Below, in pieces: positions 1-9,968 of a stretch of DNA of 64,000 nucleotides (positions are counted from its first letter, which is position 1; every line of letters starts with the position of its first letter). The stretch is taken from positions 62,001-126,000 of the forward strand of contig DCWA01000022.1 in NCBI GenBank assembly GCA_002327445.1, given 5' to 3'. A program made the position numbers and the translations under genes. The notes under the pieces are model-generated. The model searched no databases and was not told the DNA's origin. It saw only the letters and a program-made list of their open reading frames with translations. The DNA comes from Desulfobacteraceae bacterium UBA2174. Lineage in GTDB: Bacteria; Desulfobacterota; Desulfobacteria; Desulfobacterales; UBA2174.

Positions 1-1
1 G

Positions 2-934
2 GGCATCGAGTACATCGACAAGATCATCGACTTGCGCCGCGGCATGGTCGATGACGGCAATGTGCCCCAGAGTCTGCAAAAACCGCTCAGCGCCATCGAA
101 AAACGGGGCAATCCCTGGGGCAAGATGGAAAAGAAGCGCGCCGACTGGGCCAAGAACAAGGAATTCGCCGCCGACTGCGAGGTGAAATTGGTGGAGGCCG
201 GCGATACGGCTGAAACCCTTTACTTCGTCGACAGCATCACCTCCTACGACGACCGCATGCAGAAGATCGCCCAGGCCACTGCCCGGGTGTTGACGACCGC
301 CGGAATCGACTTCGCCATCCTCGGCAAGGAGGAAAAGGACAGCGGCCACGAAGTGCGGCGCTTCGGCGAAGAGATGCTGTTTCAAGACCTGCGGAGCCAC
401 AACACCGAGATGATCCAGGAGTCGGGGGCCAAACGCATCGTCACCGCCGACCCCCATGCATTCAACGCCCTGCGCAAGGACTACAAGGACATCCCGCCGA
501 CAGAGCACATCAGCCAGACCATCCTGCGCAGCATCCAGGAGGGGCGCCTGCGCCTGAAACCCGTCGACTCCGAGGGCAAGATCTACACCTACCACGATCC
601 CTGCTACCTCGGCCGGCACAACGGCCTCTATGAGGAGCCGCGGCAGGTCCTGGATACCATTTCCGGGCTCCGCCGGGTGGAGATGACCCGTAGCCGGGAT
701 CGCAGCTTCTGCTGCGGCGGCGGCGGGCTGATGCTCTTCTACGAGCCCGAGGAGGAGCAGCGTATGGGTGTGATCCGGGTGAAGATGGCCGCCGATGCCG
801 GCGCCAACGTCATCGTGACCGCCTGTCCGTTCTGCCTGGTGAACATCGAGGATGCCATCAAGGTCGCCGGTCTGGAAGGGAAAATGGAAGCCATCGACCT
901 GGTGGAATTGATCGATCAACACGCCGAGCGGTAG
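2..934 (+). CDS. ETF-associated Fe-S (CCG-domain) oxidoreductase, 3' part
   Basis: The reading frame is open from the first base, so the gene starts outside the window; 310 residues are visible. This is the C-terminal part of the heterodisulfide-reductase-related Fe-S proteins (EtfD-like) that pass electrons from electron transfer flavoprotein to membrane carriers. The second cysteine-rich CCG domain is intact: DPCYLGRHNG, then FCCGGGG, then TACPFC near the end. In the first CCG domain all expected cysteines are replaced: FVDSITSYDD where relatives have a Cys in place of the Ser, EKDSG instead of a Cys-Ser-Gly type motif, and ADPHAF instead of CPHCF. Directly downstream are etfB and etfA, which supports the role. 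The N-terminal membrane part, if present, is outside the window. The family call is firm; which carrier accepts the electrons is inference. Confidence 0.85.
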   Translation, partial: GIEYIDKIIDLRRGMVDDGNVPQSLQKPLSAIEKRGNPWGKMEKKRADWAKNKEFAADCEVKLVEAGDTAETLYFVDSITSYDDRMQKIAQATARVLTTAGIDFAILGKEEKDSGHEVRRFGEEMLFQDLRSHNTEMIQESGAKRIVTADPHAFNALRKDYKDIPPTEHISQTILRSIQEGRLRLKPVDSEGKIYTYHDPCYLGRHNGLYEEPRQVLDTISGLRRVEMTRSRDRSFCCGGGGLMLFYEPEEEQRMGVIRVKMAADAGANVIVTACPFCLVNIEDAIKVAGLEGKMEAIDLVELIDQHAER

Positions 935-940
935 GCGGCG

Positions 941-1029
941 AGTGACTGGAAAAGTGACTAAAGTGACTAAAGTGACTAAAGTGACGAGTGCCTAAAGTGG
1001 CAAGTGACTAAAGTGCCTAAAGTTGATGA
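941..1029. repeat. 9-bp tandem repeat array (agtgactaa)
   Basis: About ten degenerate copies of the nonamer agtgactaa lie head to tail, three of them perfect (953-979), between the Fe-S oxidoreductase stop and etfB. There are no conserved spacers, so this is not a CRISPR array. It belongs with several other short-period intergenic arrays in this window. Confidence 0.85.
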
Positions 1030-1110
1030 GTCGCTGCGCTCCGGCAATTTTTAAAACAAATGACAAAACGGAATCTTGCAGAGAACCGATACCCCAGACA
1101 GCAAATAGCC

Positions 1111-1131
1111 GATAACTGATAACCGATAACC
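1111..1131. repeat. 7-bp tandem repeat (gataacc x3)
   Basis: Three adjacent copies of gataac(t/c) sit 50 bp upstream of etfB. This is a second, unrelated short-period array in the same 247-bp gap. Function unknown. Confidence 0.7.
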
Positions 1132-1180
1132 GCCAACTTTTAACCGGGAGCAGAAAAACCCAACTCGCGGGAGGACAATC

Positions 1181-1963
1181 ATGGAGATTCTGGTTTGTAT
1201 CAAGCGGGTGCCCGACACCTCGGAAAACGAGATCGCCCTCAACAGTGCGGGCAACGACATCGAACGGGACGATCTGGTCTATTCGGTCAATGAATGGGAC
1301 AATTACGCCGTGGAAGAGGCCATTCAGATCGTGGACCGGGTCGGTGGCAGCGTGACGGTGGTCACGGTGGGCGACGACGAGTCCGAGGAGGTGCTGCGGC
1401 GGGAGATGGCCATGGGCGCCAACAAGGGCCTGCTGCTGGCCGATGACGCCTTCGCCGAGACCGACGGACGCGGCATCGCCACGATTCTCAAGGCCGCGGT
1501 GGCCAAGGGCACCTATGACCTGATTCTCACCGGCGCCCTCGCAGACGACGGCGCCGGGCAGGTGGGCGGCATGCTGGCCGCGATGCTCGACTACCCCTTT
1601 GCTTCGGTGGTGAACAAGATCGAAACCGTCAACGACAAGACGCTGAAGATCGGCCGCGAGATCGAGGGCGGCAACCAGGAGATCAGCGAGATTTCGCTGC
1701 CCTGCGTGCTGTCGATCCAGACCGGCATCAACGAGCCGCGCTATGTCGGCATCCGTGGCATCCGCAAGGTGGCCTCGGTGGAGATCCCCACCCTGGCGGC
1801 GGGCGACCTCGGACTGGACGCCGCGGCCCTGGCACCGAAGGTCAAGCGCCTGGATTACTTTGTGCCCGCGCTGGGCAAGGGCGCCGAGATGCTGGAAGGC
1901 TCCACCGAAGAGATCATCGCCAAACTGCTCGAAATGCTCAAGGCCAAAGGAGGGCTGAAGTAA
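1181..1963 (+). CDS. etfB: electron transfer flavoprotein subunit beta
   Basis: A 260-residue protein with the EtfB signature: N-terminal MEILVCIKRVPDT and the adenine-nucleotide-binding half-fold (VTVVTVGDDESEEVLRREMAMGA and following). With EtfA it forms the soluble FAD-containing heterodimer that collects electrons from acyl-CoA and related dehydrogenases. The start is set by a GGGAGGAC ribosome-binding site nine bases upstream. The stop TAA shares one base with the ATG of etfA (TAATG), so the two are translationally coupled. The upstream Fe-S oxidoreductase is the probable electron acceptor module. Length is normal for the family. Confidence 0.95.
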   Translation: MEILVCIKRVPDTSENEIALNSAGNDIERDDLVYSVNEWDNYAVEEAIQIVDRVGGSVTVVTVGDDESEEVLRREMAMGANKGLLLADDAFAETDGRGIATILKAAVAKGTYDLILTGALADDGAGQVGGMLAAMLDYPFASVVNKIETVNDKTLKIGREIEGGNQEISEISLPCVLSIQTGINEPRYVGIRGIRKVASVEIPTLAAGDLGLDAAALAPKVKRLDYFVPALGKGAEMLEGSTEEIIAKLLEMLKAKGGLK

Positions 1964-2931
1964 TGGCACAGATCTTCGCATACATCGTTCACAAGAACGG
2001 CGTGGCCGACGATACGGCCCTGGAACTGCTCACCGCCGCCAAAAAGATCGATCCGGCGGCCTCCGTGACGGCCATCGTGACCGGTGAGGGTAGCGCGCTG
2101 GATGCCGTGGCCGGCCAGGTCGCCAAGGCCTACAACGAGGTGTGGAAATTTTCGGCTCCGGTGTTCGCCTATCCCAACGCGGAGGCGGTTCGCCCGCTGC
2201 TGGTCAAGGTGTTGCCGGCCGGTGCGATCCTGCTCGTGGCCCACGACACCTTCGGCATGGACCTGGCGCCGGGGCTTTCCATCAAGTTGAATGCGGCCCT
2301 GGTGACGGACGTGGTCGGCATTGAAGGCCTTGATGGAAGCACGCTGAAGCTGGTGCGCCAGGAATTCGGCGGGCAGGTGAGCACCCATGTGGCCGCCGAC
2401 GTTTCCACCGGTGCCGTGCTGACTCCCCGGGCGGGTTCCTTCACCGCCGCCGAAGCGGCCGCCTCCGGCCCAGTGGTCGACAAGTCGGCCGAGGCGGGGG
2501 ATCTGGTTGTCAAGCGGCGTTTCATCGAAGTGGTGGCCGCCGAGGTGGGTGATGTGGACATCACCAAGGAAGACGTGCTCGTGTCCATCGGTCGCGGCAT
2601 CGAGGAGCAGGACAACATCGAGATCGCCCAGGATCTGGCCAAGGCCATGGGCGCGGTGGTTTCCTGCTCGCGGCCCATCGTGGATGCCAAGTGGCTGGAG
2701 AAATCGCGCCAGGTCGGCACCTCGGGCCAGACCGTCAAACCGAAGGTCTATCTTGCCTGCGGCATCAGCGGATCGTTCCAGCATCTGGGCGGGCTCAAGG
2801 GCAACCCCTTCATCGTGGCCATCAACAAGAACGCCAAGGCCCCCATCTTTCAGGTGGCCGATGTGGGCATCGTGGCCAACATTCTCGAGTTCATGCCGGC
2901 ATTGACCGAGGCGATCGAGGAAGGCAAATAG
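1963..2931 (+). CDS. etfA: electron transfer flavoprotein subunit alpha
   Basis: A 322-residue EtfA. The C-terminal FAD domain is clear: VSIGRGIEEQDNIE, SRPIVDAKWLEKSRQVGTSGQTVKPKVYLACGISGSFQHL (read as separate blocks) and a closing AINKNAKAPIFQVADVGIV. These bind FAD shared with EtfB. It overlaps etfB by one base and is followed 40 bp later by a strong terminator, so it ends the operon. EtfA/EtfB next to an EtfD-like Fe-S protein is a common arrangement in Desulfobacterota that oxidise fatty or aromatic acids; the exact dehydrogenase partners are not in the window. Confidence 0.95.
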   Translation: MAQIFAYIVHKNGVADDTALELLTAAKKIDPAASVTAIVTGEGSALDAVAGQVAKAYNEVWKFSAPVFAYPNAEAVRPLLVKVLPAGAILLVAHDTFGMDLAPGLSIKLNAALVTDVVGIEGLDGSTLKLVRQEFGGQVSTHVAADVSTGAVLTPRAGSFTAAEAAASGPVVDKSAEAGDLVVKRRFIEVVAAEVGDVDITKEDVLVSIGRGIEEQDNIEIAQDLAKAMGAVVSCSRPIVDAKWLEKSRQVGTSGQTVKPKVYLACGISGSFQHLGGLKGNPFIVAINKNAKAPIFQVADVGIVANILEFMPALTEAIEEGK

Positions 2932-2970
2932 GCCTTTCGCGGATTTCCCGTTCCGGCCTCACGCATCATT

Positions 2971-3012
2971 CCGGCCGTCGCTCCAGACAGGAGCGGCGGC
3001 CGGTTTGTTTTT
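2971..3012 (+). terminator. Rho-independent terminator after etfA
   Basis: Arms CCGGCCGTCGCTCC (2971-2984) and GGAGCGGCGGCCGG (2990-3003) pair over 14 bp with one wobble around the loop AGACA, followed by TTTGTTTTT. It sits between convergent etfA and the nitrilase-family gene. Confidence 0.9.
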
Positions 3013-3018
3013 GGCGGT

Positions 3019-3840
3019 TCAGCACTTGCAGACCGGCTGGTAGATCCCCGGGCGGCGGCGGGGCAAAAAATAGCGCATCCGGTGGGAGCGCACGGCGGCG
3101 AGCAAATCGGCCTTGAGGTCGGCGGTGAGCAGTCCCTCTCCGGAAAGGGTACGTTTGGCCAGCAGGGCGCCGTCGGGTCCCAGGACCAGGGCGAGACCCG
3201 GAAAACTCAGGTCACTGCCGCCTTTGCTCGTCTGGTTGCAAGCCACCACGAAGAGGCCGTTGTCAAAGGCCCGGGCCGGCAGATGGCGCAGCCACGAAGC
3301 GAGCTTGCCGCGGGAGGTGAGGCGGGGAGAGGCGTGGGGCACGAAGATCACCTCGGCACCGGCCAGGGCCATGCATGTGGTCAGCTCGGGAAAATGAACA
3401 TCATAGCAGAGCTGGATGCCGAAGCGCACCCCACGGGCCTCGAACACCGGCGCGGCCTCGCCGGGGCTCAAAACCTTCTCCTCGGGAGGGGCGACGTGGA
3501 GCTTGCGGTAAACCGCGCCATGTCCGTCGGGGCGAAAGACCCGGTGCTCGGCGTAGAGGCGTCCGTCTTCCGAGGCGAAGGCCAGGCCGGCGAGAATGAC
3601 CAGGTTGTACTCCCGGGCGATTTGGGCGGCCCGTTGCATCGCCGGATCGTTTTCCCGCAATGCCGTTTGCCGCAATTCCTCACCCATGGCGTACCCGGTG
3701 AGATTGAGTTCGGGAAAGCAGACGATTTGAACGTGGTCGGCCGCCGCGCACTGGCAGAGGCGTTCCATCGTGTCGAGGTTGCGGGCAACGTTTCCCGGCC
3801 GGCAGCGGCACACCGCCGCGGCAATGCGGATGTCTTGCAT
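3019..3840 (-). CDS. carbon-nitrogen hydrolase (nitrilase superfamily)
   Basis: A 273-residue nitrilase-superfamily amidohydrolase that cleaves a C-N bond of an amide or nitrile. The catalytic triad is visible in order: Glu in VCFPELNLTGY, Lys in VYRKLHV, and Cys in IQLCYDVHFPE. The layout (single domain, about 270 residues) fits omega-amidase or N-carbamoyl-type enzymes; the substrate cannot be read from sequence. It stands alone on the minus strand, convergent with etfA, and the 430-bp AT-rich region upstream holds its promoter. It ends with a Cys-rich tail (QPVCKC), which is unusual for the family. Confidence 0.85.
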   Translation of the reverse strand: MQDIRIAAAVCRCRPGNVARNLDTMERLCQCAAADHVQIVCFPELNLTGYAMGEELRQTALRENDPAMQRAAQIAREYNLVILAGLAFASEDGRLYAEHRVFRPDGHGAVYRKLHVAPPEEKVLSPGEAAPVFEARGVRFGIQLCYDVHFPELTTCMALAGAEVIFVPHASPRLTSRGKLASWLRHLPARAFDNGLFVVACNQTSKGGSDLSFPGLALVLGPDGALLAKRTLSGEGLLTADLKADLLAAVRSHRMRYFLPRRRPGIYQPVCKC

Positions 3841-4270
3841 GGTTTTTCATCCCATTCCGGGTCGAGACCCGAGGCTTGTTTCAGATGTTAGAGGCGAATC
3901 AGGGCGTTGCCGCGGGATAACCGAAAAACGAGCTGCAGCGACAGGTCCGCGGAAGTCATTTTCGCCGCTCAGGGAATACCGGAAAAATGATGTGGCGCAA
4001 AACGCCACATTGTGATGCTTTTTGCACCTACGTCATAACCTTTCGAAATTTCAAAGATTCCATTTTTTTTAGAAAAATTTGGCGCAAAATGCATCAAATC
4101 CCGAAGATTCGCATGAGGTTTCCAATTTTTTCCAAATTTCTAAATTATAGCTTATAAACAACAGGATACAAAATATCCAAGCCAGTGCGATCCTTCTTGG
4201 CGCGATTCCTGCTCCATCCAAGGGCAACCCCCGGGCTTCCGGGGCAACCCAAGACAAGAAGGAGGCAGTC
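3841..4270. other. AT-rich divergent intergenic region with an inverted repeat
   Basis: This 430-bp gap separates the divergent amidohydrolase and GcvH-like genes. It is markedly richer in A+T than its neighbours. A perfect inverted repeat TGTGGCG-N5-CGCCACA lies at 3991-4009 and could be an operator. No convincing -35/-10 pair or riboswitch was seen. Confidence 0.5.
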
Positions 4271-5173
4271 ATGGCCACTGAAAAATCATCTGGTCGTCCG
4301 GTCGTCTATCGCACCCAACAAGATGAATGCGTTTGGAGCCAGGCTGGGGTCATCAAGCCGGTAAAATGCATCAACGCCTTCGATTGCCTCGGCTGCAGCT
4401 TCGACCGGAAGGTGCAGGAAGACTTCCAGGTGCGTGAACGTGCCAAGGGAGAGACGAGCCTGGCCCACACCCCGCCGCGGCTGCGGATGCTGATCAAGGA
4501 TCTCAAGTGCCGCCACATGCTCAGCGGGCGGGTGGCCTACAAGCTGTGCGCCCACGGGTACAACTGTGTCAAGTGCCCTTATGACATGATGATCGAGGAT
4601 ACCGCCACCGCCGCTACCCTTTCTACTCCGGCCTTCGCGTACGTTTCCGGTTTCACCCTGGCACGGGACTACTACTACCTGCGCGGGCACAGCTGGGCCC
4701 GGGTCGAATACGGCGGCCGCGTGCGCGTCGGTTTGGACGATTTCGCCCTGCGCCTCTTCGGGCCCCAGGATCGCATCGATCTGCCCGCCCTGGGGGATAC
4801 GGTCGGCCAGAACCGCCCCGGGGCCGTTCTGAACCGGGGCCGCAGCCAGGCCGCGACCCGCAGCCCGGTGGACGGCAAGGTGGTGGCCATCAACCCGCGG
4901 ATCGGGCGCCAGGCCGATACGGCCAACCAGGCCCCCTACAACGAGGGGTGGATGATGGTGATCCAACCCTCCAACCTTCGAAAAAACCTGAAAAACCTTC
5001 TTTTCGGCGAGGAAAGCCTCGCCTGGATGGACGACGAGGCCGGACGCTTGAGCCGCAAGGTCAGCGCCACCGCCGGTTACGCCATGGCCGCCGCCGGTGG
5101 CGAGGTCATCGGCGACATCTATGGGACGGTACCCGGCCTGGACTGGAACGAGCTGGCCGAATCATTTCTGTAG
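4271..5173 (+). CDS. GcvH-fold protein with duplicated Cys4 motif and no lipoyl lysine
   Basis: A 300-residue protein. Residues 120-235 align with the glycine-cleavage H protein (RVGLDDFALRLFG, LPALGDTVGQ, SPVDGKVVAINPRI, APYNEGWMMVIQPS). The lipoyl-bearing lysine of H protein is replaced by Arg191 (NRGRSQAATRSPV where H protein has ESVKAASDLYSPV), so it cannot be lipoylated in the usual way. The N-terminal 110 residues carry the same spacing twice, C-X12-C-X5-C-X2-C, at Cys20/33/39/42 and Cys80/93/99/102, which suggests two metal or Fe-S sites. AAGGAGG six bases upstream fixes the ATG. It is a single gene with no glycine-cleavage neighbours. A structural or regulatory use of the H fold is inferred; the function is unknown. 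Confidence 0.8.
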   Translation: MATEKSSGRPVVYRTQQDECVWSQAGVIKPVKCINAFDCLGCSFDRKVQEDFQVRERAKGETSLAHTPPRLRMLIKDLKCRHMLSGRVAYKLCAHGYNCVKCPYDMMIEDTATAATLSTPAFAYVSGFTLARDYYYLRGHSWARVEYGGRVRVGLDDFALRLFGPQDRIDLPALGDTVGQNRPGAVLNRGRSQAATRSPVDGKVVAINPRIGRQADTANQAPYNEGWMMVIQPSNLRKNLKNLLFGEESLAWMDDEAGRLSRKVSATAGYAMAAAGGEVIGDIYGTVPGLDWNELAESFL

Positions 5174-5279
5174 AAGCGGTTCGCCCCCCGCTCCAGGCAC
5201 CGATACGGTGGCCCCCGCAGAGGTCACGGAGACCGCACGCTCTGTGTCTCTCTGTGGGGAATCGATTTTTGCACGAGGA

Positions 5280-5878
5280 TCAATGCCGGTCAGGGGTGGA
5301 CCGGATTTCGCGGACCAGGTTGCGCACCCGGCGCGCGATCTCGTACTGGCAGGTATCGCAGAAGGCCATGGGCAGTTCGTCGAGCTGAGCTACGTTCCGC
5401 GGTGACCGCATGAGGCATTGGGGCTGCCAGCAGTGGCCCAGTCCGAGCACATGGGCCATTTCGTGAAGGCTGACCTTGACGAGCCTCTCCAGCTTCCGCC
5501 GCCCTCCGGCGTCGGTCAACCGGTAGGTGGAAACCACCGCCATGCGTCCCCCCAGCTGCGATTCGCCCAGAACATAGGTCAAGATGGGCGTGGCGATGTC
5601 GCTTCCGATGAGGCCCAGGCCCAGGGTGGGCCCGGGAAACGCCCGGGCCAGGGCGTTGATGAGCTGCACGGCGTCGTATTGACGCCGCGCCTCCATGAAG
5701 GCATCGGGGAGAACGGGAAAGGGTGGAAGGATGTCGGCGGCCAGGTCCATCAAGGCCTGAAGGTTGGCGGCCACCACTTGGCAGGACAGGTCGTCCACCG
5801 GACCGAGGGGGATCAACCGCACCAGCGCAATGGCAGGCCCCTGTTCCACCTGAGCGGGGACCGGGTCGAGCGACGTCG

Positions 5879-5882
<4 letters not shown>
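5280..5882 (-). CDS. amzA: archaemetzincin family zinc metalloprotease
   Basis: A 200-residue metzincin-type protease. The extended zinc motif HEMAHVLGLGH is at residues 140-150, with Glu141 as general base. The second metal site typical of archaemetzincins follows: Cys151, Cys156, Met158, Cys175 and Cys178 (CDTC). There is no signal peptide, so it is probably cytoplasmic. Its start overlaps the stop of the sigma54 activator gene by ATGA, so it is the last gene of the kinase-regulator-protease operon. The substrate is unknown for the family in bacteria. The direct coupling to a two-component system suggests that it acts in, or is an output of, that signal pathway (inference). Confidence 0.9.
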
Positions 5883-7230
<1,348 letters not shown>

Positions 7231-7234
<4 letters not shown>

Positions 7235-8781
7235 TGTTGGACTCCTTTGGCGGAAGCGCTGTTTGCCACCGCCGGCAGGGTGAGGAGAAAAATCGTTCCC
7301 CGGCCGATCTGGCTGTCCACCGAAACGGTGCCGCCATGCTCGCGCACGATGCCATAGACCATGGGCAACCCCAGGCCCACCCCCTTGCCGTCGGTTTTGG
7401 TGGAAAAGAAGGGCTCGAAAATTTTCTGCAAATGGTCGGGGGCGATGCCGATGCCCGTATCGGCCACCTTGATCCAGACATCGCCGGATCCGTCGTCACG
7501 GCCGGCATTGATGGTCAAGGTGCCGCCATCGGGCATGGCCTCGACGGCATTGGAAATCAGATTCATCAGGCACTGCTGGATCTGGGCGTAGTCGCCGTAG
7601 ATGGCAAACGGGGCGGGTGGCAGTTTCAAGTCGATGGCCACCCCGGCCTTGTTTATCGCATGTCCGAGGAGCACCAGGATGGTCTGGACCAGTTCGATGA
7701 GGTCGAAGTATTTGGACTCGACCCCTTTTTGGCGGGCAAACGTCAACAGGTTGTTGACGATCTTGCCGCAGCGCAAGGCTTCGCGTGCCGAGAGGTCCAG
7801 GTAGCGTTCAAATGCGGTGAGGCCCTCGGGAGGCAGGGTGTTTTCCCGGATGTGCGCCAGCATCAGCTTGTTGAAGGTGGCGATGCTGGAAATCGGATTG
7901 TTGATCTCATGGCATACGGAGGCCACGAGGCGGCCGAGGGTGACGAGGCGGTCCTCCTGGATGAAGCGCTGCAAGTCATCCTTGATGGCGCGGGCCCGGG
8001 CCTCGACATGGACGCTGACGTCTTCGGTGATGTCGCGCACCACATCGACAAACTGCACGATTTCGCCGAAGTGGTTGACCAGCGGGTAGGTGGTGACCTG
8101 GGAGATCCGGGTGGTGCCATCAGGCATCTTGATGTTGTGCAGCGCCCGGGCGGGCCGGCCGGTCCGGGCCGCTTCGGCCAGGGCGCAGGGACGATCGGCA
8201 TCGGCGCATGGCCGGCTGTCGCCGTGAATCGCCTCGAAACAGTAGTGCCCCACGATGTTCTCGGGGCCGTTGCCCATGGTGATCAATTCGACGTTTTTAC
8301 ATTGAATGATCCGATAGTTGCGATCGATGAGCATCACGGCGTCCGGTGAGGCTTCCAGCAGCGCCGAGGCGAAGGACGAGGCCAGGCCGATTTCGGAAAG
8401 ATGGCGGGTGTCGCCGACATCCCAGTGCAGCAGACCCAGCAGCAGCCCGGCGGCCCGGCTGTCCACCAAGGCGGTGGAGGCCGGCTTGTGGCGGGCCAGA
8501 TCCGCGAGCACGTCGGAGTCGCCGGTCATTTCCAGGATCAGGTCCACGTTTCGATCGGCGCTGAGAGCCGATGGAGAATCGAGTATTTCGATCCCTTTTT
8601 CAGCGGCGATCTGACGGCACTGGGGCGTTTCACCCGTGGTGACCAGGTGGGTCAGCTTGAGCCGGACGACTTCGGACGCCGAGTGCTCGAGGCTGTGCAT
8701 CACCTGCTGGCAGCGTTCGCCCCGGGCGACGACGGCAACCTTCAGCAGCAGGGAATGCCTGTATTTGGCGGATCCGGGCAT
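7231..8781 (-). CDS. PAS-domain sensor histidine kinase
   Basis: A 516-residue cytosolic kinase with no membrane segments. Residues 10-120 form a Rossmann-like domain (KVAVVARGERC, VDLILEMTGD, ALVDSRAAGLL) of the kind that can bind a nucleotide or small ligand. A PAS domain (about 143-255) follows, with three cysteines (Cys181, Cys192, Cys199) in the arrangement of redox or metal-sensing PAS4 domains. The HisKA phosphorylation site is His291 (VCHEINNP), followed by the ATPase boxes (ISNAVEAMPDGG, VADTGIGI, GVGLGLPMVYGIV). It phosphorylates the adjacent regulator by inference from the ATGA overlap. Cytosolic position and a Cys-containing PAS suggest an internal redox or metabolite signal, which is a guess. 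Confidence 0.9.
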
Positions 8782-8808
8782 GGGTGATGGCGGACCTTGG
8801 GAATAAGG

Positions 8809-9279
8809 TCAGTTGTCCAGCAGCTCCAGGTCGAACTGGGCCCGGATCTTGAAGACCCGGGTGGCCGGCAGGTTGTGGATCTCGGCGATTCCGGTTTCAC
8901 GGCGGATGGCTTCCAGATGGGCTTCGATCTCGTTCATTGATGGCGCGATGAAGGTGAACCAGACGTTGACGCGGTGGTCCCTCAGGTAGTTGTGGGTGAC
9001 GCCCCCGTACCGGTTCACCACTGAGGCGAAGGTATCGAGGCGGTCCGGTGGCACCTCGGCGGCGCAAAGGGTGGAGACGAAGCCGACCTTGTCCGGCACG
9101 AAATTGGCGCCGATGCGTCGGATGACGTCGTCCCGCTTCAGCCGCTCCACCCGGGCGATCACCTCGCTCTCGGAGATGCCCAGCGCTTCGCCGATGGCGG
9201 CAAACGGGCGTTCGACCAGCGGAAAATCCGACTGGATGCGGTTGAGCAAGGCCCGGTCGATGTCGTCGATATCAGCCAT
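8809..9279 (-). CDS. Lrp/AsnC-type siroheme decarboxylase subunit (Ahb/NirD family)
   Basis: A 156-residue protein with an N-terminal winged helix (IGEALGISESEVIARVERLKRDDVIRRIGANF) and an AsnC-like C-terminal domain carrying the Ahb hallmarks YLRDHRVNVWFTFIA and NLPATRVFKIRAQFDL. AhbA and AhbB together decarboxylate siroheme to didecarboxysiroheme, the first step of the heme b route used by sulfate reducers. Only one subunit is present here; its partner would be elsewhere. It lies 27 bp upstream of the sensor kinase in the same direction, so cotranscription is possible. The motifs do not let me choose securely between AhbA and AhbB. Confidence 0.85.
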   Translation of the reverse strand: MADIDDIDRALLNRIQSDFPLVERPFAAIGEALGISESEVIARVERLKRDDVIRRIGANFVPDKVGFVSTLCAAEVPPDRLDTFASVVNRYGGVTHNYLRDHRVNVWFTFIAPSMNEIEAHLEAIRRETGIAEIHNLPATRVFKIRAQFDLELLDN

Positions 9280-9419
9280 GATTTTTTATTTTATAACGCT
9301 TGACGTTCAAGTCCCGATGACAGCGGCGTCATGGGCAAGAAATGATCTCAACTCACGGAGTTCACCGGGGGGCCGGAGGGAAAAACATGAATTTGACATC
9401 GCCCCCGTTTCTTCTCGAA

Positions 9420-9455
9420 GTCCACCATGTCCATCAAGTCCACCTCGTCCACGGC
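9420..9455. repeat. 9-bp tandem repeat (gtccacc.. x4)
   Basis: Four adjacent nonamers beginning gtcca (gtccaccat, gtccatcaa, gtccacctc, gtccacggc) lie between the Ahb-like gene and yjbQ. This is another member of the short-period intergenic arrays found in the window. Confidence 0.75.
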
Positions 9456-9477
9456 TGGCATCTTTTGCCCGTTCGCC

Positions 9478-9879
9478 TCATCCGTTGTCGCCAACGAAGC
9501 GGACATGCACCTGGCGCGACCGTGGGCCGTCGAATTCACAAAAGAATATTCCCTGCCAGGTGCCAAGGACCGGTTTGCCGTCTTCCACCGCTACCCACAG
9601 GGAGGCACCGACCAGGGTCGCCTTGATATGGGCCGCCGCGTTGCCTTCCCGATGCCGGTATCCAGCCTCCCGGGGCACGATGCGCTCCAAGGCCGCCAGG
9701 ATATCCGCCGCCACGTCCGGGTCGGCGCTTTCGTTGATCGTCACCGCCGCGGTGGTGTGGGGAACGAAGACCAGGCAGAACCCGTCGGTGGCGCCCATTT
9801 GCTTCAATGCACGGCCGACATCGGCGGTGATGTCGATAAATTCCGATTTCTTTCGGGTTGTTACCTTGATGGTAGACAT
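9478..9879 (-). CDS. yjbQ: YjbQ family protein (UPF0047)
   Basis: A 133-residue single-domain protein starting at MSTIKVTTRKK; the frame stays open for 33 further codons upstream, but these cross the dsrC terminator and are not expected to be translated. Conserved blocks are PHTTAAVTINESADPDVAADI, HREGNAAAHIKATLVG and GTWQGIFFCEFDGPRSRQV, the last with the His/Glu-rich active-site pocket of the family. The E. coli homologue has weak thiamin-phosphate synthase activity in vitro; the natural role is unsettled. It lies downstream of dsrC but is separated from it by a terminator hairpin. Confidence 0.9.
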   Translation of the reverse strand: MSTIKVTTRKKSEFIDITADVGRALKQMGATDGFCLVFVPHTTAAVTINESADPDVAADILAALERIVPREAGYRHREGNAAAHIKATLVGASLWVAVEDGKPVLGTWQGIFFCEFDGPRSRQVHVRFVGDNG

Positions 9880-9897
9880 GACTGGGGCTCTGAACGC

Positions 9898-9929
9898 AAA
9901 AAGGCCCTGCATTTGATGCAGAGCCTTTT
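9898..9929 (-). terminator. Rho-independent terminator after dsrC
   Basis: On the minus strand AAAAGGCTCTGCAT and ATGCAGGGCCTTTTT pair around the loop CAA, leaving a U-rich 3' end. It sits 40 bp past the dsrC stop, so dsrC can be a monocistronic transcript. Confidence 0.85.
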
Positions 9930-9968
9930 GCCGATTTTCAGTGCGAATCTCGATGGACGCCGTTCCGA

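Noticed and set aside
4011..4095. sigma54 promoter upstream of the GcvH-like gene
   Set aside because: TGGCGCAAAATGCAT has the wrong spacing between GG and GC (10 instead of 12 positions apart as needed for -24/-12), and the other candidate lacks the -24 GG.
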